Assembly (NCBI RefSeq): GCF_004349245.1
Contig: NZ_SMLC01000009.1
Span: 1 to 64,000, forward strand
Reading direction: 5' to 3'
From: Actinomadura sp. 6K520
GTDB taxonomy: Bacteria; Actinomycetota; Actinomycetes; Streptosporangiales; Streptosporangiaceae
Length of the DNA stretch: 64,000 nucleotides
Under the pieces are notes generated by a model, which worked only from the letters and a program-made list of their open reading frames with translations, did not search any database and had not been told where the DNA came from. Each line of letters begins with the position of its first letter. Within the stretch, counting starts at the first letter, position 1. Below, one piece after another: positions 16,273-24,130 of the stretch. Made by a program: the position numbers and the translations under genes.

Positions 16273-19176
16273 ATGGTGCCCAGGACCCGCTGGACCGCCG
16301 CGACAGCCGTGGCGGTCACTGGAACTCTCCTGACCATCGGGCTCGCGACCCCCGCCCAGGCCGAACGATCGTCCCCCCGGCCGGAGCCGCCGGGCGAGCA
16401 CACGGAGCTGCCCGACAAGGACGCGCGCGGCGGCGCCCTCGCCCCCACCACCCGGCAGAAGAGCGCAGCCCGCGACGTGACCGTCCGGTGGAACAGGCTC
16501 GGCACCCCCGCCTCGGTGACCGGCACGGGCGCCCTGGCCGGCGGCCTGTCCGGCGGGCCGGAGAAGGTGGCACGCGCCTACCTGGCCGGCAACCGGGACC
16601 TGTTCGGCCTGGACACGGCCGCCGTCACCGCGCTGGAGAAGGTCGCGGTCAACCCGATCGGCGACGGCGCCGCCGTGCTGCTGCGCCAGCGCTTCGGCGA
16701 CCTGCCCGCCGGCCACGACGGGCTGGTGGCCGTCGGCGTGCGCGGCGACGAGGTCGTCTCGGTCACGTCGACGCTGTCCCGGGACGGCGGCGCCCCGCCG
16801 CCCGCCACGCTCACCGAGGCCGACGCGGTCGCCGCGGCGGGCCGGGACGCGGGCATCACGGTCTCCGCGGACGCCACCCGCCGGGTCCGGCTCGTCGCGG
16901 TGCCCACCGCCGACGGCGTCCGCAGCGCCTACCAGGTCACGCTCATGGACACCTCGGACGCGGACGCGGAGCCGAAGGCCGTCACGTCCCACGTCGACGC
17001 CCGGTCCGGTGCGGTGCTGGTCCGGGAGAACCTCGTCGACCACGACAGCGACGACCCGCGCTGGTCGGTGTTCCCGGCCACGCCGCCCGGCGACTACTCG
17101 TCCCGCGACACCCGGCGGACGTGGTGCTACAAGCCCGCACCCGGATGCGCCTTCGTCGTCGGCGGCGACCCGTCGAACGGGAACGCCTGGGACGTCGACC
17201 CGGCGACCGGGGAGCCGACCCACACCAGCCTGGGGAACGCGGCCCGCACGTACGACAACCGCGCGAGCGACGACCCCTTCACCGTCGGGACCCGCACCAA
17301 CGCCCCCCGCCCGGACCGCGCGTACACCTACCGCTGGGGCAACCAGTGGTACCGGAGCAAGTGCGACCCGGCGACGCTGGACAGCCCGCAGGAGGCCGAC
17401 CTCGAAGCGGCGATCTCCAACCTCTTCGGCCAGCACAACCGCATGCACGACTGGTCCTACCGCCTCGGCTTCACCGAGTCGGCGTGGAACATGCAGGCCG
17501 ACAACGGCGACCGCGGCGGCCTCGGCGGCGACCCCGAGCAGGGCAACGCGCAGGCCGGGGCGAGGTTCCCCAGCATCCGGGACAACGCGAACCAGATCAC
17601 GTTCCCCGACGGCATCGCCCCGATCACCAACATGTACCTGTGGCAGCCGATCGCGGGCGCGTTCTACCCGCCGTGCGTGGACGGCGACTTCGACATGACC
17701 GTCATCGGGCACGAGTACTCCCACGCCATCTCCGGCCGCATGGTCGCCGGCCCGGACGCCGGGTGGAGCGGCCCGCAGGCCGGGGCGATGAACGAGAGCA
17801 CCTCCGACCTGCTCGCCATGGAGTACCTCAGCGAGTACGGGTTCCGCCCGCCCGGCCGGACCCCGAACGTCATCGGCGCCTACGTCACCGGTGAGCCGCG
17901 CGCCGGGATCCGCAACTACGACATGAGCCGCAGCCCGCTCAACTACGGCGACATCGGCTACGACCTCGTCGGGACGCAGGTCCACGCGGACGGCGAGATC
18001 TGGAGCGCCACCCAGTTCGACCTGCGCGAGGCGTTCGTCCGGCGGTACGGCGACGGCAGCCCCGCGCTGCAGCGCAAGTGCGCCGACGGCGAGGTCGCGG
18101 TCGCCAAGTGCCCGGGCAACCGGCGGTGGGCGCAGCTGTCGTTCGACGCGCTGCTGCTGATGGCCGGCGGGGCGGTCAGCTTCGTCGACCACCGCGACGC
18201 CCTGCTCGCCGCGGACACCATCCGCTTCGGCGGGAAGAACCACGAGCTGATGTGGAAGGTCTTCGCCCGGCACGGCCTGGGGGCGGCGGCGTCCAGCGCG
18301 GGACCGGCCGACGCCGACCCGGTGCCGAGCTTCGCGTCCCCGATGTCGCGCAACGCCGACGTCACCCTCAAGCCGCGCGGTGCCGCCAAGGACGGGGCGG
18401 TCCGGCTCTACGTGGGCGACTACGAGGCCCGCGCCGTCCCGGTGGCCGACACCGACCCGGCGACGCCGCTCGGAGCCACGTTCGCCATCGCGCCCGGCCG
18501 CTACTCCTTCGTCGCGGTGGGCGCCGGCTTCGGGCACCGGAAGTTCACCGCGACGATCGGCACGGGGCGGAAGTCCCTGCCGGTGACGATGGACCGCAAC
18601 CTCGCCGCGAGCGCCAACGGCGCGACCGCCGCCGGCGACGGCCAGTCCCACGGGGCCCTGCTGGACGAGACCGAGGCGACCAACTGGCAGTCGGTCGAGG
18701 CCCCGGTCGCCGACCGCCAGGTGACCGTCGACCTGGCGGGCGACCGCCCGGTGAAGGTCGGCCGGGTCCAGGTCAGCGCGATGCTGCGGCCGACGGTGGC
18801 CGATGACCCGGAGGGCGCGAACACCGCCCAGAACCGGTTCACGGCGCTGCGCGCGTTCCGGCTGCTGGCCTGCGACTCCACCCGGGCCGACTGCGCGGAG
18901 GACGGGGCGTACCGCACCGTCTACACGAGCCCGTCCGACGCGTTCCCCGCCGACCGGCCGCGGCCGACGGCACCCGACATCAACCTCCGGTCGTTCGACC
19001 TGAGGGACGTCAAGGCGACGCACCTGCGGCTGCAGGTGGTCTCCAGCCAGTGCACCGGCGCCCCGGCGTACGCGGGTGAGCAGGACAACGACCCGCGTTC
19101 CGACACCGACTGCGGCGCCGCCGCCCGGTGGGCCGGTCTCGTCCGCGCCGCCGAGCTCCAGGCGTTCGCCCGGTAG
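16273..19176 (+). CDS. Secreted M36 (fungalysin) metalloprotease
   Basis: This 967-residue preproenzyme has a signal peptide (residues 1-30, ending PAQA), an FTP/PepSY-like propeptide (about 60-240), the M36 catalytic domain with HEYSH at 480-484 and zinc ligand E508 in MNESTSD, and a C-terminal discoidin-like (F5/8 type C) domain from about 775 (DETEATNWQS). It should be a zinc endopeptidase released outside the cell for protein scavenging, with the C-terminal domain mediating binding. AGGAGG precedes ATG 16273. It stands alone, followed by its own terminator. Confidence 0.93.
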   Translation: MVPRTRWTAATAVAVTGTLLTIGLATPAQAERSSPRPEPPGEHTELPDKDARGGALAPTTRQKSAARDVTVRWNRLGTPASVTGTGALAGGLSGGPEKVARAYLAGNRDLFGLDTAAVTALEKVAVNPIGDGAAVLLRQRFGDLPAGHDGLVAVGVRGDEVVSVTSTLSRDGGAPPPATLTEADAVAAAGRDAGITVSADATRRVRLVAVPTADGVRSAYQVTLMDTSDADAEPKAVTSHVDARSGAVLVRENLVDHDSDDPRWSVFPATPPGDYSSRDTRRTWCYKPAPGCAFVVGGDPSNGNAWDVDPATGEPTHTSLGNAARTYDNRASDDPFTVGTRTNAPRPDRAYTYRWGNQWYRSKCDPATLDSPQEADLEAAISNLFGQHNRMHDWSYRLGFTESAWNMQADNGDRGGLGGDPEQGNAQAGARFPSIRDNANQITFPDGIAPITNMYLWQPIAGAFYPPCVDGDFDMTVIGHEYSHAISGRMVAGPDAGWSGPQAGAMNESTSDLLAMEYLSEYGFRPPGRTPNVIGAYVTGEPRAGIRNYDMSRSPLNYGDIGYDLVGTQVHADGEIWSATQFDLREAFVRRYGDGSPALQRKCADGEVAVAKCPGNRRWAQLSFDALLLMAGGAVSFVDHRDALLAADTIRFGGKNHELMWKVFARHGLGAAASSAGPADADPVPSFASPMSRNADVTLKPRGAAKDGAVRLYVGDYEARAVPVADTDPATPLGATFAIAPGRYSFVAVGAGFGHRKFTATIGTGRKSLPVTMDRNLAASANGATAAGDGQSHGALLDETEATNWQSVEAPVADRQVTVDLAGDRPVKVGRVQVSAMLRPTVADDPEGANTAQNRFTALRAFRLLACDSTRADCAEDGAYRTVYTSPSDAFPADRPRPTAPDINLRSFDLRDVKATHLRLQVVSSQCTGAPAYAGEQDNDPRSDTDCGAAARWAGLVRAAELQAFAR

Positions 19177-19188
19177 CCGCGGCACGAG

Positions 19189-19218
19189 AGGCGGGGGCGG
19201 TTCCGGCCGCCCCCGCCT
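19189..19218 (+). terminator. Terminator of the M36 gene
   Basis: AGGCGGGGGCGG (19189-19200) pairs perfectly with CCGCCCCCGCCT (19207-19218), loop 6 bases, then TTC. It is 13 bases past the protease stop. Confidence 0.75.
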
Positions 19219-19265
19219 TCCGGCTGGACGAGCACCGCGGCACAGCCGGCGGAACACCCGGGCGG

Positions 19266-19299
19266 GGTCGCCGAAACACGCCGGTCGCCGAAACACGCC
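19266..19299. repeat. Tandem 17-bp repeat
   Basis: GGTCGCCGAAACACGCC occurs twice in direct tandem between the convergent M36 and SMP-30 genes. Function unknown; it may be slippage-generated. Confidence 0.8.
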
Positions 19300-19311
19300 G
19301 CAGGTCGACGG

Positions 19312-20196
19312 CTAGGACGCGGCGGGGACCGCTACGCGGATGGCGAGCATGCGGGCCTCGGTCGCCGCCATGCGGGCGTGCTCGTGGAAGTCGGGCGCGG
19401 CGCAGGCGTACAGGGTCCTGCCGTCGGCGCCGCCGAGGCCGCACGCGTAGACCGGGGTACCCGGCTTGATCTCGTCGGTGATCTCCCCGCCGTCGAGCAC
19501 CCGCACGAGCCGGTCGCCGATGGCGTCGGCCACCCAGAGCCCGCCTTCGGCGTCGAGGCAGACGCCGTCGCCCGCGGCCTGCAACCGGGCGAGCATCTCG
19601 GCGACCCCCCGGTCGGACGGGAGCGGCCCGAACTCCGCCCACGTCCGCCGGTTGGCGAGCTCGCCGTCGCCGGTGACGTCGAACGCGGTGATGCGGTTGC
19701 CGAAGGTCTCCGCCACCACCAGCACGTTGTCCGGGGTGATGACGGCGCCGTTGGGGAACCAGAGGTCGTCGGCCACCTGCGTGACGCCGCCGTCGGGGTC
19801 GACCCGGTGCAGGGCGGCCGTCTCCAGCGGATCGCCGCCCATCAGGTCGAAGCCGAAGTTGCCCACGTAGGCGCGGCCCCGGGCGTCCACGACCATGTCG
19901 TTGACGTGCCCGGTCGCGTGCTCGGCGAGGTCGGCGTGGACGGCGAGCGTCCCGTCGGGCTCCCTGCGCAGGACCTTGCGGTCGCGCATGGAGACGATCA
20001 GCAGCCGCCCGTCGGGGAGCCAGCCGAGCCCGGAGGGCTGCTCAGGGACGCGGGCCTCCACGCGCGGGTCGGATCCGTCCTCGCGCATGGACGTGACCTC
20101 GTGGGTGTAGAAGTCGGAGAACCAGAGCCGCCCGTCGCGCCAGCGCGGCGACTCCAGGAACCGGAACCCCTCGGCAACGGTGGTGATCTCCGTCAT
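19312..20196 (-). CDS. SMP-30/gluconolactonase-family hydrolase
   Basis: This 294-residue six-bladed beta-propeller is of the SMP-30/gluconolactonase/luciferin-regenerating family. EGFRFLESPRWRDG holds a metal-binding Glu, GHVNDMVVDARGRAYVGNFG and CLDAEGGLWVADAIGD give the Asn and Asp ligands. Members hydrolyse lactones. GGGAGGA precedes ATG 20196; longer in-frame extensions lack a ribosome site. It diverges from a TetR gene and has the TTGACA/TGACTATGCGCTTA promoter also found before the SDR gene, so both are likely in one regulon. Confidence 0.88.
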   Translation of the reverse strand: MTEITTVAEGFRFLESPRWRDGRLWFSDFYTHEVTSMREDGSDPRVEARVPEQPSGLGWLPDGRLLIVSMRDRKVLRREPDGTLAVHADLAEHATGHVNDMVVDARGRAYVGNFGFDLMGGDPLETAALHRVDPDGGVTQVADDLWFPNGAVITPDNVLVVAETFGNRITAFDVTGDGELANRRTWAEFGPLPSDRGVAEMLARLQAAGDGVCLDAEGGLWVADAIGDRLVRVLDGGEITDEIKPGTPVYACGLGGADGRTLYACAAPDFHEHARMAATEARMLAIRVAVPAAS

Positions 20197-20292
20197 TGTC
20201 GTCCTCCCTTGAGAATCGGTCTCGAAGTCGCCGGGTCTCGCGCTGCTCCTGGGGGTCTCCTGAACGCTCATCGGGGTCGCCGATACAGTGAA

Positions 20293-20329
20293 TAAGCGCA
20301 TAGTCACCAAGTAGGATGCTCGGTGTCAA
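20293..20329 (-). promoter_or_regulatory. SMP-30 promoter with shared operator
   Basis: Reading the minus strand, TTGACA (20329-20324), 17 nt, then TGACTATGCGCTTA (20306-20293). The same arrangement occurs at 28172-28208. ACTATGCGCTTA is half of a near-palindrome overlapping the -10/+1 region, as expected for a TetR operator. Confidence 0.6.
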
Positions 20330-20435
20330 GGGTCACGACGAATACTCACCGTGGCGGCGACGTGCGACGACGCCACCGTGAACCGCTTCTGGGACCATGC
20401 ACATCGTCGGCACTTCGAAGAAGGCGAGGGGGCGG

Positions 20436-21107
20436 ATGGCCAGACGGCAGGCCCGATTCACCGCACAGGACCTGGCAGAAGACCCCAGGCTGCGGGACCA
20501 CTCCCCCGACCTCTGGAGGGGGGAGCTGGGGGAGGTTCAACGCGGCCTTCTGACCTCGGCTGTGCGCTGCTTCGCCGCCAATGGCTTCCACGCCACGACC
20601 ACGCGCGACATCGCCGAGGGCGTGGGCCTCAGCCCGGCCGCGCTGTACGTGCATTTCCCGTCGAAAGAGCTGGTGCTCTACGAGATCATCCGCGTCGGCC
20701 ACGAGAGTGCCCTCGCGAGCGTCCAGAACCCGTCCATCCTGGCCGTGGCGGACTCGGCGGACCGGCTCCGCGCCATCATCGCCGCGTACACCGCGTGGCA
20801 CGCCCGCCACCACGTGGTCGCGCGCGTCTGCCAGATGGAGCTCGCCGGCCTGACGGCCGAGCACTACGACGAGGTGCTGGAACTGCGCCACCGGACGAAC
20901 GAGTTCTTCCGCGACGCCGTCGTCCGCGGGGTCGCCGACGGCTCGTTCGCGCAGGTCGACGTCAAGCGGGTCACGCGGGCGATGCTGTCGCTGAGCATCG
21001 ACCTCGTCCGCTGGTACCGGCTCGACGGCGCCGACTCGCCCGAGCAGCTCGGCGAGTTCTACGCCGACCTCGCACTGAAGCTGGTGGCCCCCGACACGGC
21101 CCGCTGA
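20436..21107 (+). CDS. TetR/AcrR-family regulator
   Basis: This 223-residue protein has a TetR helix-turn-helix (FAANGFHATTTRDIAEGVGL, then SPAALYVHFPSKELVLYEI) and a helical C-terminal ligand domain. ATG 20436 has GAGGGGG upstream; ATG 20397 would add 13 residues. It is divergent from the SMP-30 gene. The operator-like sequence between them also precedes the SDR gene 7.9 kb away, so this protein is the best candidate repressor of both. Ligand unknown. Confidence 0.87.
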   Translation: MARRQARFTAQDLAEDPRLRDHSPDLWRGELGEVQRGLLTSAVRCFAANGFHATTTRDIAEGVGLSPAALYVHFPSKELVLYEIIRVGHESALASVQNPSILAVADSADRLRAIIAAYTAWHARHHVVARVCQMELAGLTAEHYDEVLELRHRTNEFFRDAVVRGVADGSFAQVDVKRVTRAMLSLSIDLVRWYRLDGADSPEQLGEFYADLALKLVAPDTAR

Positions 21108-21293
21108 AACCGTCTTCACCGCGAAATCAGTGCGGCGCGTCCGGCATTTTCCGGAAGGCCACTCCTTGCGCACGGCGGATCACTCATTCCCATGCGCCGG
21201 AGACATAAAAAGAAATGGCGACTCAAAAGCCTGGATCGCCATCGGGCACCGTACTAGCGTCGATCTCGATTGGGACGACGAAGGGCGCTGTCG

Positions 21294-23360
21294 ATGGCCG
21301 ACCCCGCCGACGACCTTCTGACCGGAAACCCTGGCGACCCGGATCCAGGCGGCATTGATCCGGAGGACGTGGAATTCCTCGTTCTCGGGGAACTCGCCGT
21401 GCGCTCCCGCGGGCGCCTCGTGCCGCTGCCCGGGCCGAGCGTCCGGGCCCTGCTGAGCGCGCTCCTGCTCACCCCCGGCGACATCGTGGGCGAGGACCGG
21501 CTGCTCACACTGGCCTGGGGCGCGGACCGGGGCAGCCGCCGCGCCCTCCAGTGCGCCGCCACCCGGCTCCGGACGTGGCTGCGCACCGCCGTGGGACCGG
21601 ACGCACGGCTCGAGCACGCGGGATCGGGCTACCGGCTCGCGGTCCCCGCCGGGTCCGTCGACGTCGGCCGGTTCCGCGCCCTGGTCGCCGCGCACGCCCG
21701 CACCGACGATCCGGAGCGCGGGCTCGCCCTGCTGGCCGGCGCGCTGCGGGAATGGCGCGGGCCGGTGCTGGGCGGCCGCCCGGAGCCCGTCGCCGCCGAC
21801 CCGGCCGTGCGGGAACTGGAGCAGGCGCGGATCGACTGCGCGGGCGCGCTGGCCGACCTGGCGCTCCGGCTCGGCCGGCCGGGCGCCGCGCTCGCGCCGG
21901 TGGCGGACGCCGCGGCCGGGGCCCCCTACGACGAGCCGTTACAGGCGCGGCTCATCCGGCTGCTGGCGGCCTGCGGCCGGAACGCGGCGGCGCTCCGCCA
22001 GGTCGAGCGGGTGCGGCGGCGGCTGGCCGACGAACTGGGCGTGCCGCCGTCCCGCGAGGTGCTGGACGCGCACGCGGCGGCGCTGGACGGCCACGGCGAG
22101 CTCGCCCCGGTGCCGCGGCAGCTGCCCGCGACGCTCTGCGACTTCACCGGCCGCCGGGACGAGCTCGCCGTGCTGTGCGCCTCGCTCGGGTCCGGCCGCG
22201 ACCGCTGCGGTCCGCTGCTGCTGGTGATCCACGGAACGGCCGGCGTCGGCAAGACGGCACTGGCCGTCCACGTGGCCCACCGCGCCGCGGCGCGGTTCGA
22301 GGACGGGCAGCTGTACGCGGTGCTGCGCGGCCCCGGCTCCCGGCCCGTGGACCCCGCGGAGGTGCTGGCGGCCTTCCTGCGGACCCTGGGCGTCGCCGAC
22401 GCCCGCATCCCGCGCTCCCTGCACGAGAGATCGTCGCTGTTCCGCTCCCGCGCCGCCGGCCGCCGCATCCTGCTGCTCCTCGACGACGCCATGGACGACG
22501 CGCAACTGCACCCCCTCATCCCCGGAACGCCCGGCTGCGCGGTGCTGGTCACCGGCCGCGCCCCGCTCGCCGGGCTGACCGGCGCGCGCACGCTCCGGCT
22601 GGACGCGCCGCCCCGCGCCGACGCCCTGACGCTGCTCGGCCGCGCCGCGGGACGGGAGGGGGTGACCGCCGATCCCGCCGCGGCGGACATCGTCCGGATG
22701 TGCGGCCGGCTGCCGCTGGCGGTGCGGATCGCCGGGACGCGGCTCGCGCGCCGGCCGGGGGCGAGCCCGGCCCGGCTCGCCGAGCGGCTGCGGCCGGAGC
22801 ACCGCAGGATGGACGAGCTGGCCGTCCGCGGCATCGCGGTGCGGCCCCGGCTGCACGAGAACTACCGGGACCTCGACCCGGCCCACCGGCGCGCGTTCCG
22901 GCTGCTCGGGCTGCTGCGCACGGCGACCTTCCCGGAGTGGGCGGCCTCCGCGGCCCTCGGCACCGGCCCCGACGCGGCGCGCGCCCACCTGGAGGCCCTG
23001 GCGGACGCCGCGCTGCTGGACCCGCTGGGCGAGGACGCGGCGGGCCAGGTCCGGTACGGCATGCCCGGCCTGCTCGCGCTCCACGCGCGGGAGCTGGCGC
23101 TGGCGGCGGAGCGGCCCCGGACGCGGGAGGCGGCGCTGCGCAGCGCGTACGGCGGCTGGCTGCACCGCGCCGAGCTGGCCGCCCGCGCACCCGGCCCCGC
23201 GCCCTGGGCGGCCGCCTGGTTCGAGGCGGAGGACGAGGCGCTCGCGACGGTCGTCGAGCAGGCCGCGGCGCACGGTCTCCACGACCTCGGCGAGCGGCTG
23301 GCGGACGTAATGCACGGCCGCCGCCGAATCGGCGTCGCGCAGCGGGTGAGAGCGGACTGA
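21294..23360 (+). CDS. AfsR-like SARP regulator with NB-ARC domain
   Basis: This 688-residue activator has an OmpR-type winged helix (about 25-110), a BTAD domain (about 125-265) and an NB-ARC NTPase (P-loop GTAGVGKTA near 317, Walker B ILLLLDDA), ending without clear TPRs. SARPs activate secondary-metabolite genes by binding direct repeats. An in-frame TTA leucine codon at 21939 (residue 216) suggests bldA-type developmental control. ATG 21294 follows GAAGGG at good spacing. It directly precedes the graspetide genes, and three 11-bp repeats lie at its 3' end, so it is the likely pathway activator. Confidence 0.88.
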   Translation: MADPADDLLTGNPGDPDPGGIDPEDVEFLVLGELAVRSRGRLVPLPGPSVRALLSALLLTPGDIVGEDRLLTLAWGADRGSRRALQCAATRLRTWLRTAVGPDARLEHAGSGYRLAVPAGSVDVGRFRALVAAHARTDDPERGLALLAGALREWRGPVLGGRPEPVAADPAVRELEQARIDCAGALADLALRLGRPGAALAPVADAAAGAPYDEPLQARLIRLLAACGRNAAALRQVERVRRRLADELGVPPSREVLDAHAAALDGHGELAPVPRQLPATLCDFTGRRDELAVLCASLGSGRDRCGPLLLVIHGTAGVGKTALAVHVAHRAAARFEDGQLYAVLRGPGSRPVDPAEVLAAFLRTLGVADARIPRSLHERSSLFRSRAAGRRILLLLDDAMDDAQLHPLIPGTPGCAVLVTGRAPLAGLTGARTLRLDAPPRADALTLLGRAAGREGVTADPAAADIVRMCGRLPLAVRIAGTRLARRPGASPARLAERLRPEHRRMDELAVRGIAVRPRLHENYRDLDPAHRRAFRLLGLLRTATFPEWAASAALGTGPDAARAHLEALADAALLDPLGEDAAGQVRYGMPGLLALHARELALAAERPRTREAALRSAYGGWLHRAELAARAPGPAPWAAAWFEAEDEALATVVEQAAAHGLHDLGERLADVMHGRRRIGVAQRVRAD

Positions 23361-23390
23361 GAGCGGACTGAGAGCGGTCATCGGTCACCA
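23347..23390 (+). promoter_or_regulatory. SARP-type 11-bp direct repeats and leaderless promoter
   Basis: TGAGAGCGGAC at 23347 and 23358 and TGAGAGCGGTC at 23369 form three contiguous 11-bp repeats, the helical periodicity SARP proteins bind. The first overlaps the SARP gene's last codons. CACCAT at 23385-23390 fits a -10 element, and the precursor GTG lies 7 bases later, so the mRNA is probably leaderless. Confidence 0.6.
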
Positions 23391-23397
23391 TGCGTCC

Positions 23398-23733
23398 GTG
23401 ATCGAAGGCCCAGGTCCCGGGGACCCCCGCGCGGGCGCCCACGACGAGCACCCGCTGCCGGGCGGCCCGGCGTTCCTCCGCTTCGATCGCCCGGAGATCC
23501 AGGAGGGCTCGCTGGTGGTGCGGGCCGTTCCGGCGGACGTCCGCGCGCACCGCAGGCAGGCGCGCGGCACGCCGCTCGCCTACCTGTACGAGGTGGTCTC
23601 CGAGGGGGAGCCCGAGCACGACCTCGTCTTCACGGCCGGCCATTTCGACGAGGCCGGCCTCGTGTGGCGGTTCTCCGGGGAGGTGACGGGGATTCCCGGC
23701 ATCACCGAACCGTCCGACGCGGTTCCGCCCTGA
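23398..23733 (+). CDS. Putative graspetide precursor peptide 1
   Basis: This 111-residue acidic protein has no standard domain. It shares PLAYLY (59-64), GHFDE (81-85) and a following Trp with the next protein (PLAYLY 34-39, GHYDE 53-57), so the two are homologous. The C-terminal part (residues 90-111) is rich in Ser, Thr, Glu and Asp, the residues linked by graspetide ATP-grasp ligases. It has no Cys. The GTG start has no ribosome site but a -10-like element is 7 bases upstream. It may be a second substrate, a leader-like helper or a decayed paralogue. Confidence 0.6.
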   Translation: MIEGPGPGDPRAGAHDEHPLPGGPAFLRFDRPEIQEGSLVVRAVPADVRAHRRQARGTPLAYLYEVVSEGEPEHDLVFTAGHFDEAGLVWRFSGEVTGIPGITEPSDAVPP

Positions 23734-23806
23734 GCGCACGGTTCCGGCGGCACGCCCCGCCCCTTGAGCTCCGTCGTGGCACCCGCGCCATGACGGGAGG
23801 CCGAAG

Positions 23807-23826
23807 GTCGCCGCGCACGCGGTGAC
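23807..23826 (+). promoter_or_regulatory. Hairpin between the two precursor genes
   Basis: GTCGCCGCG (23807-23815) can pair with CGCGGTGAC (23818-23826) with one wobble. It ends two bases before the AAGGAGG ribosome site of precursor 2. It could stabilise the downstream mRNA or modulate the ratio of the two peptides. No U tract. Confidence 0.35.
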
Positions 23827-23841
23827 GAAGGAGGTTGGTCC

Positions 23842-24126
23842 ATGTCCGACACCCTGACCCGAGAGCCGCTGCACACCGCGCTCTCCTTCCTCGAAGGGGT
23901 GCACGTCGAGCCGCAGGAGCCGGCCGACCCGCGCCTCCAGCCGCTCGCCTACCTCTACTCCGCCGACTGGGAGGGCCAGGCCGCCGACCGGATGCCCGGC
24001 CACTACGACGAGAAGACCCAGACCTGGGTCGCGCCTCCCGGCATGCCGACGGCGGGCATCGCCACCTACACCAACACCAGCTGCTATGCGGGATCGGACC
24101 GCTGCCGGGACGACACGTGCCAGTGA
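23842..24126 (+). CDS. Putative graspetide precursor peptide 2, Cys-containing core
   Basis: This 94-residue protein starts at ATG 23842 behind a perfect AAGGAGG. Residues 34-39 (PLAYLY) and 53-57 (GHYDE) are shared with precursor 1 and may be the ligase recognition part. The C-terminal tail (about 70-94) has several Thr/Ser acceptors (TYTNTSCYAGSD) followed by acidic RCRDDTC, fitting ester or amide macrocycles between Thr/Ser/Lys and Asp/Glu. C81, C88 and C93 are unusual. It ends 4 bases before the ATP-grasp gene. RiPP precursor status is inferred from size, position and partner genes. Confidence 0.7.
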   Translation: MSDTLTREPLHTALSFLEGVHVEPQEPADPRLQPLAYLYSADWEGQAADRMPGHYDEKTQTWVAPPGMPTAGIATYTNTSCYAGSDRCRDDTCQ

Positions 24127-24130
24127 CCCG

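Noticed and set aside
16150..19296. 1048-codon minus-strand open frame
   Set aside because: It lies opposite the M36 protease, whose domain motifs are unambiguous; composition is Gly/Arg/Val-rich as expected for antisense of GC-rich codons.
21294..23360. Reading the SARP gene as a regulator of the SMP-30/SDR regulon
   Set aside because: The shared TTGACA/TGACTATGCGCTTA sites are palindromic and beside a TetR gene, whereas SARP-type direct repeats occur only before the precursor genes.
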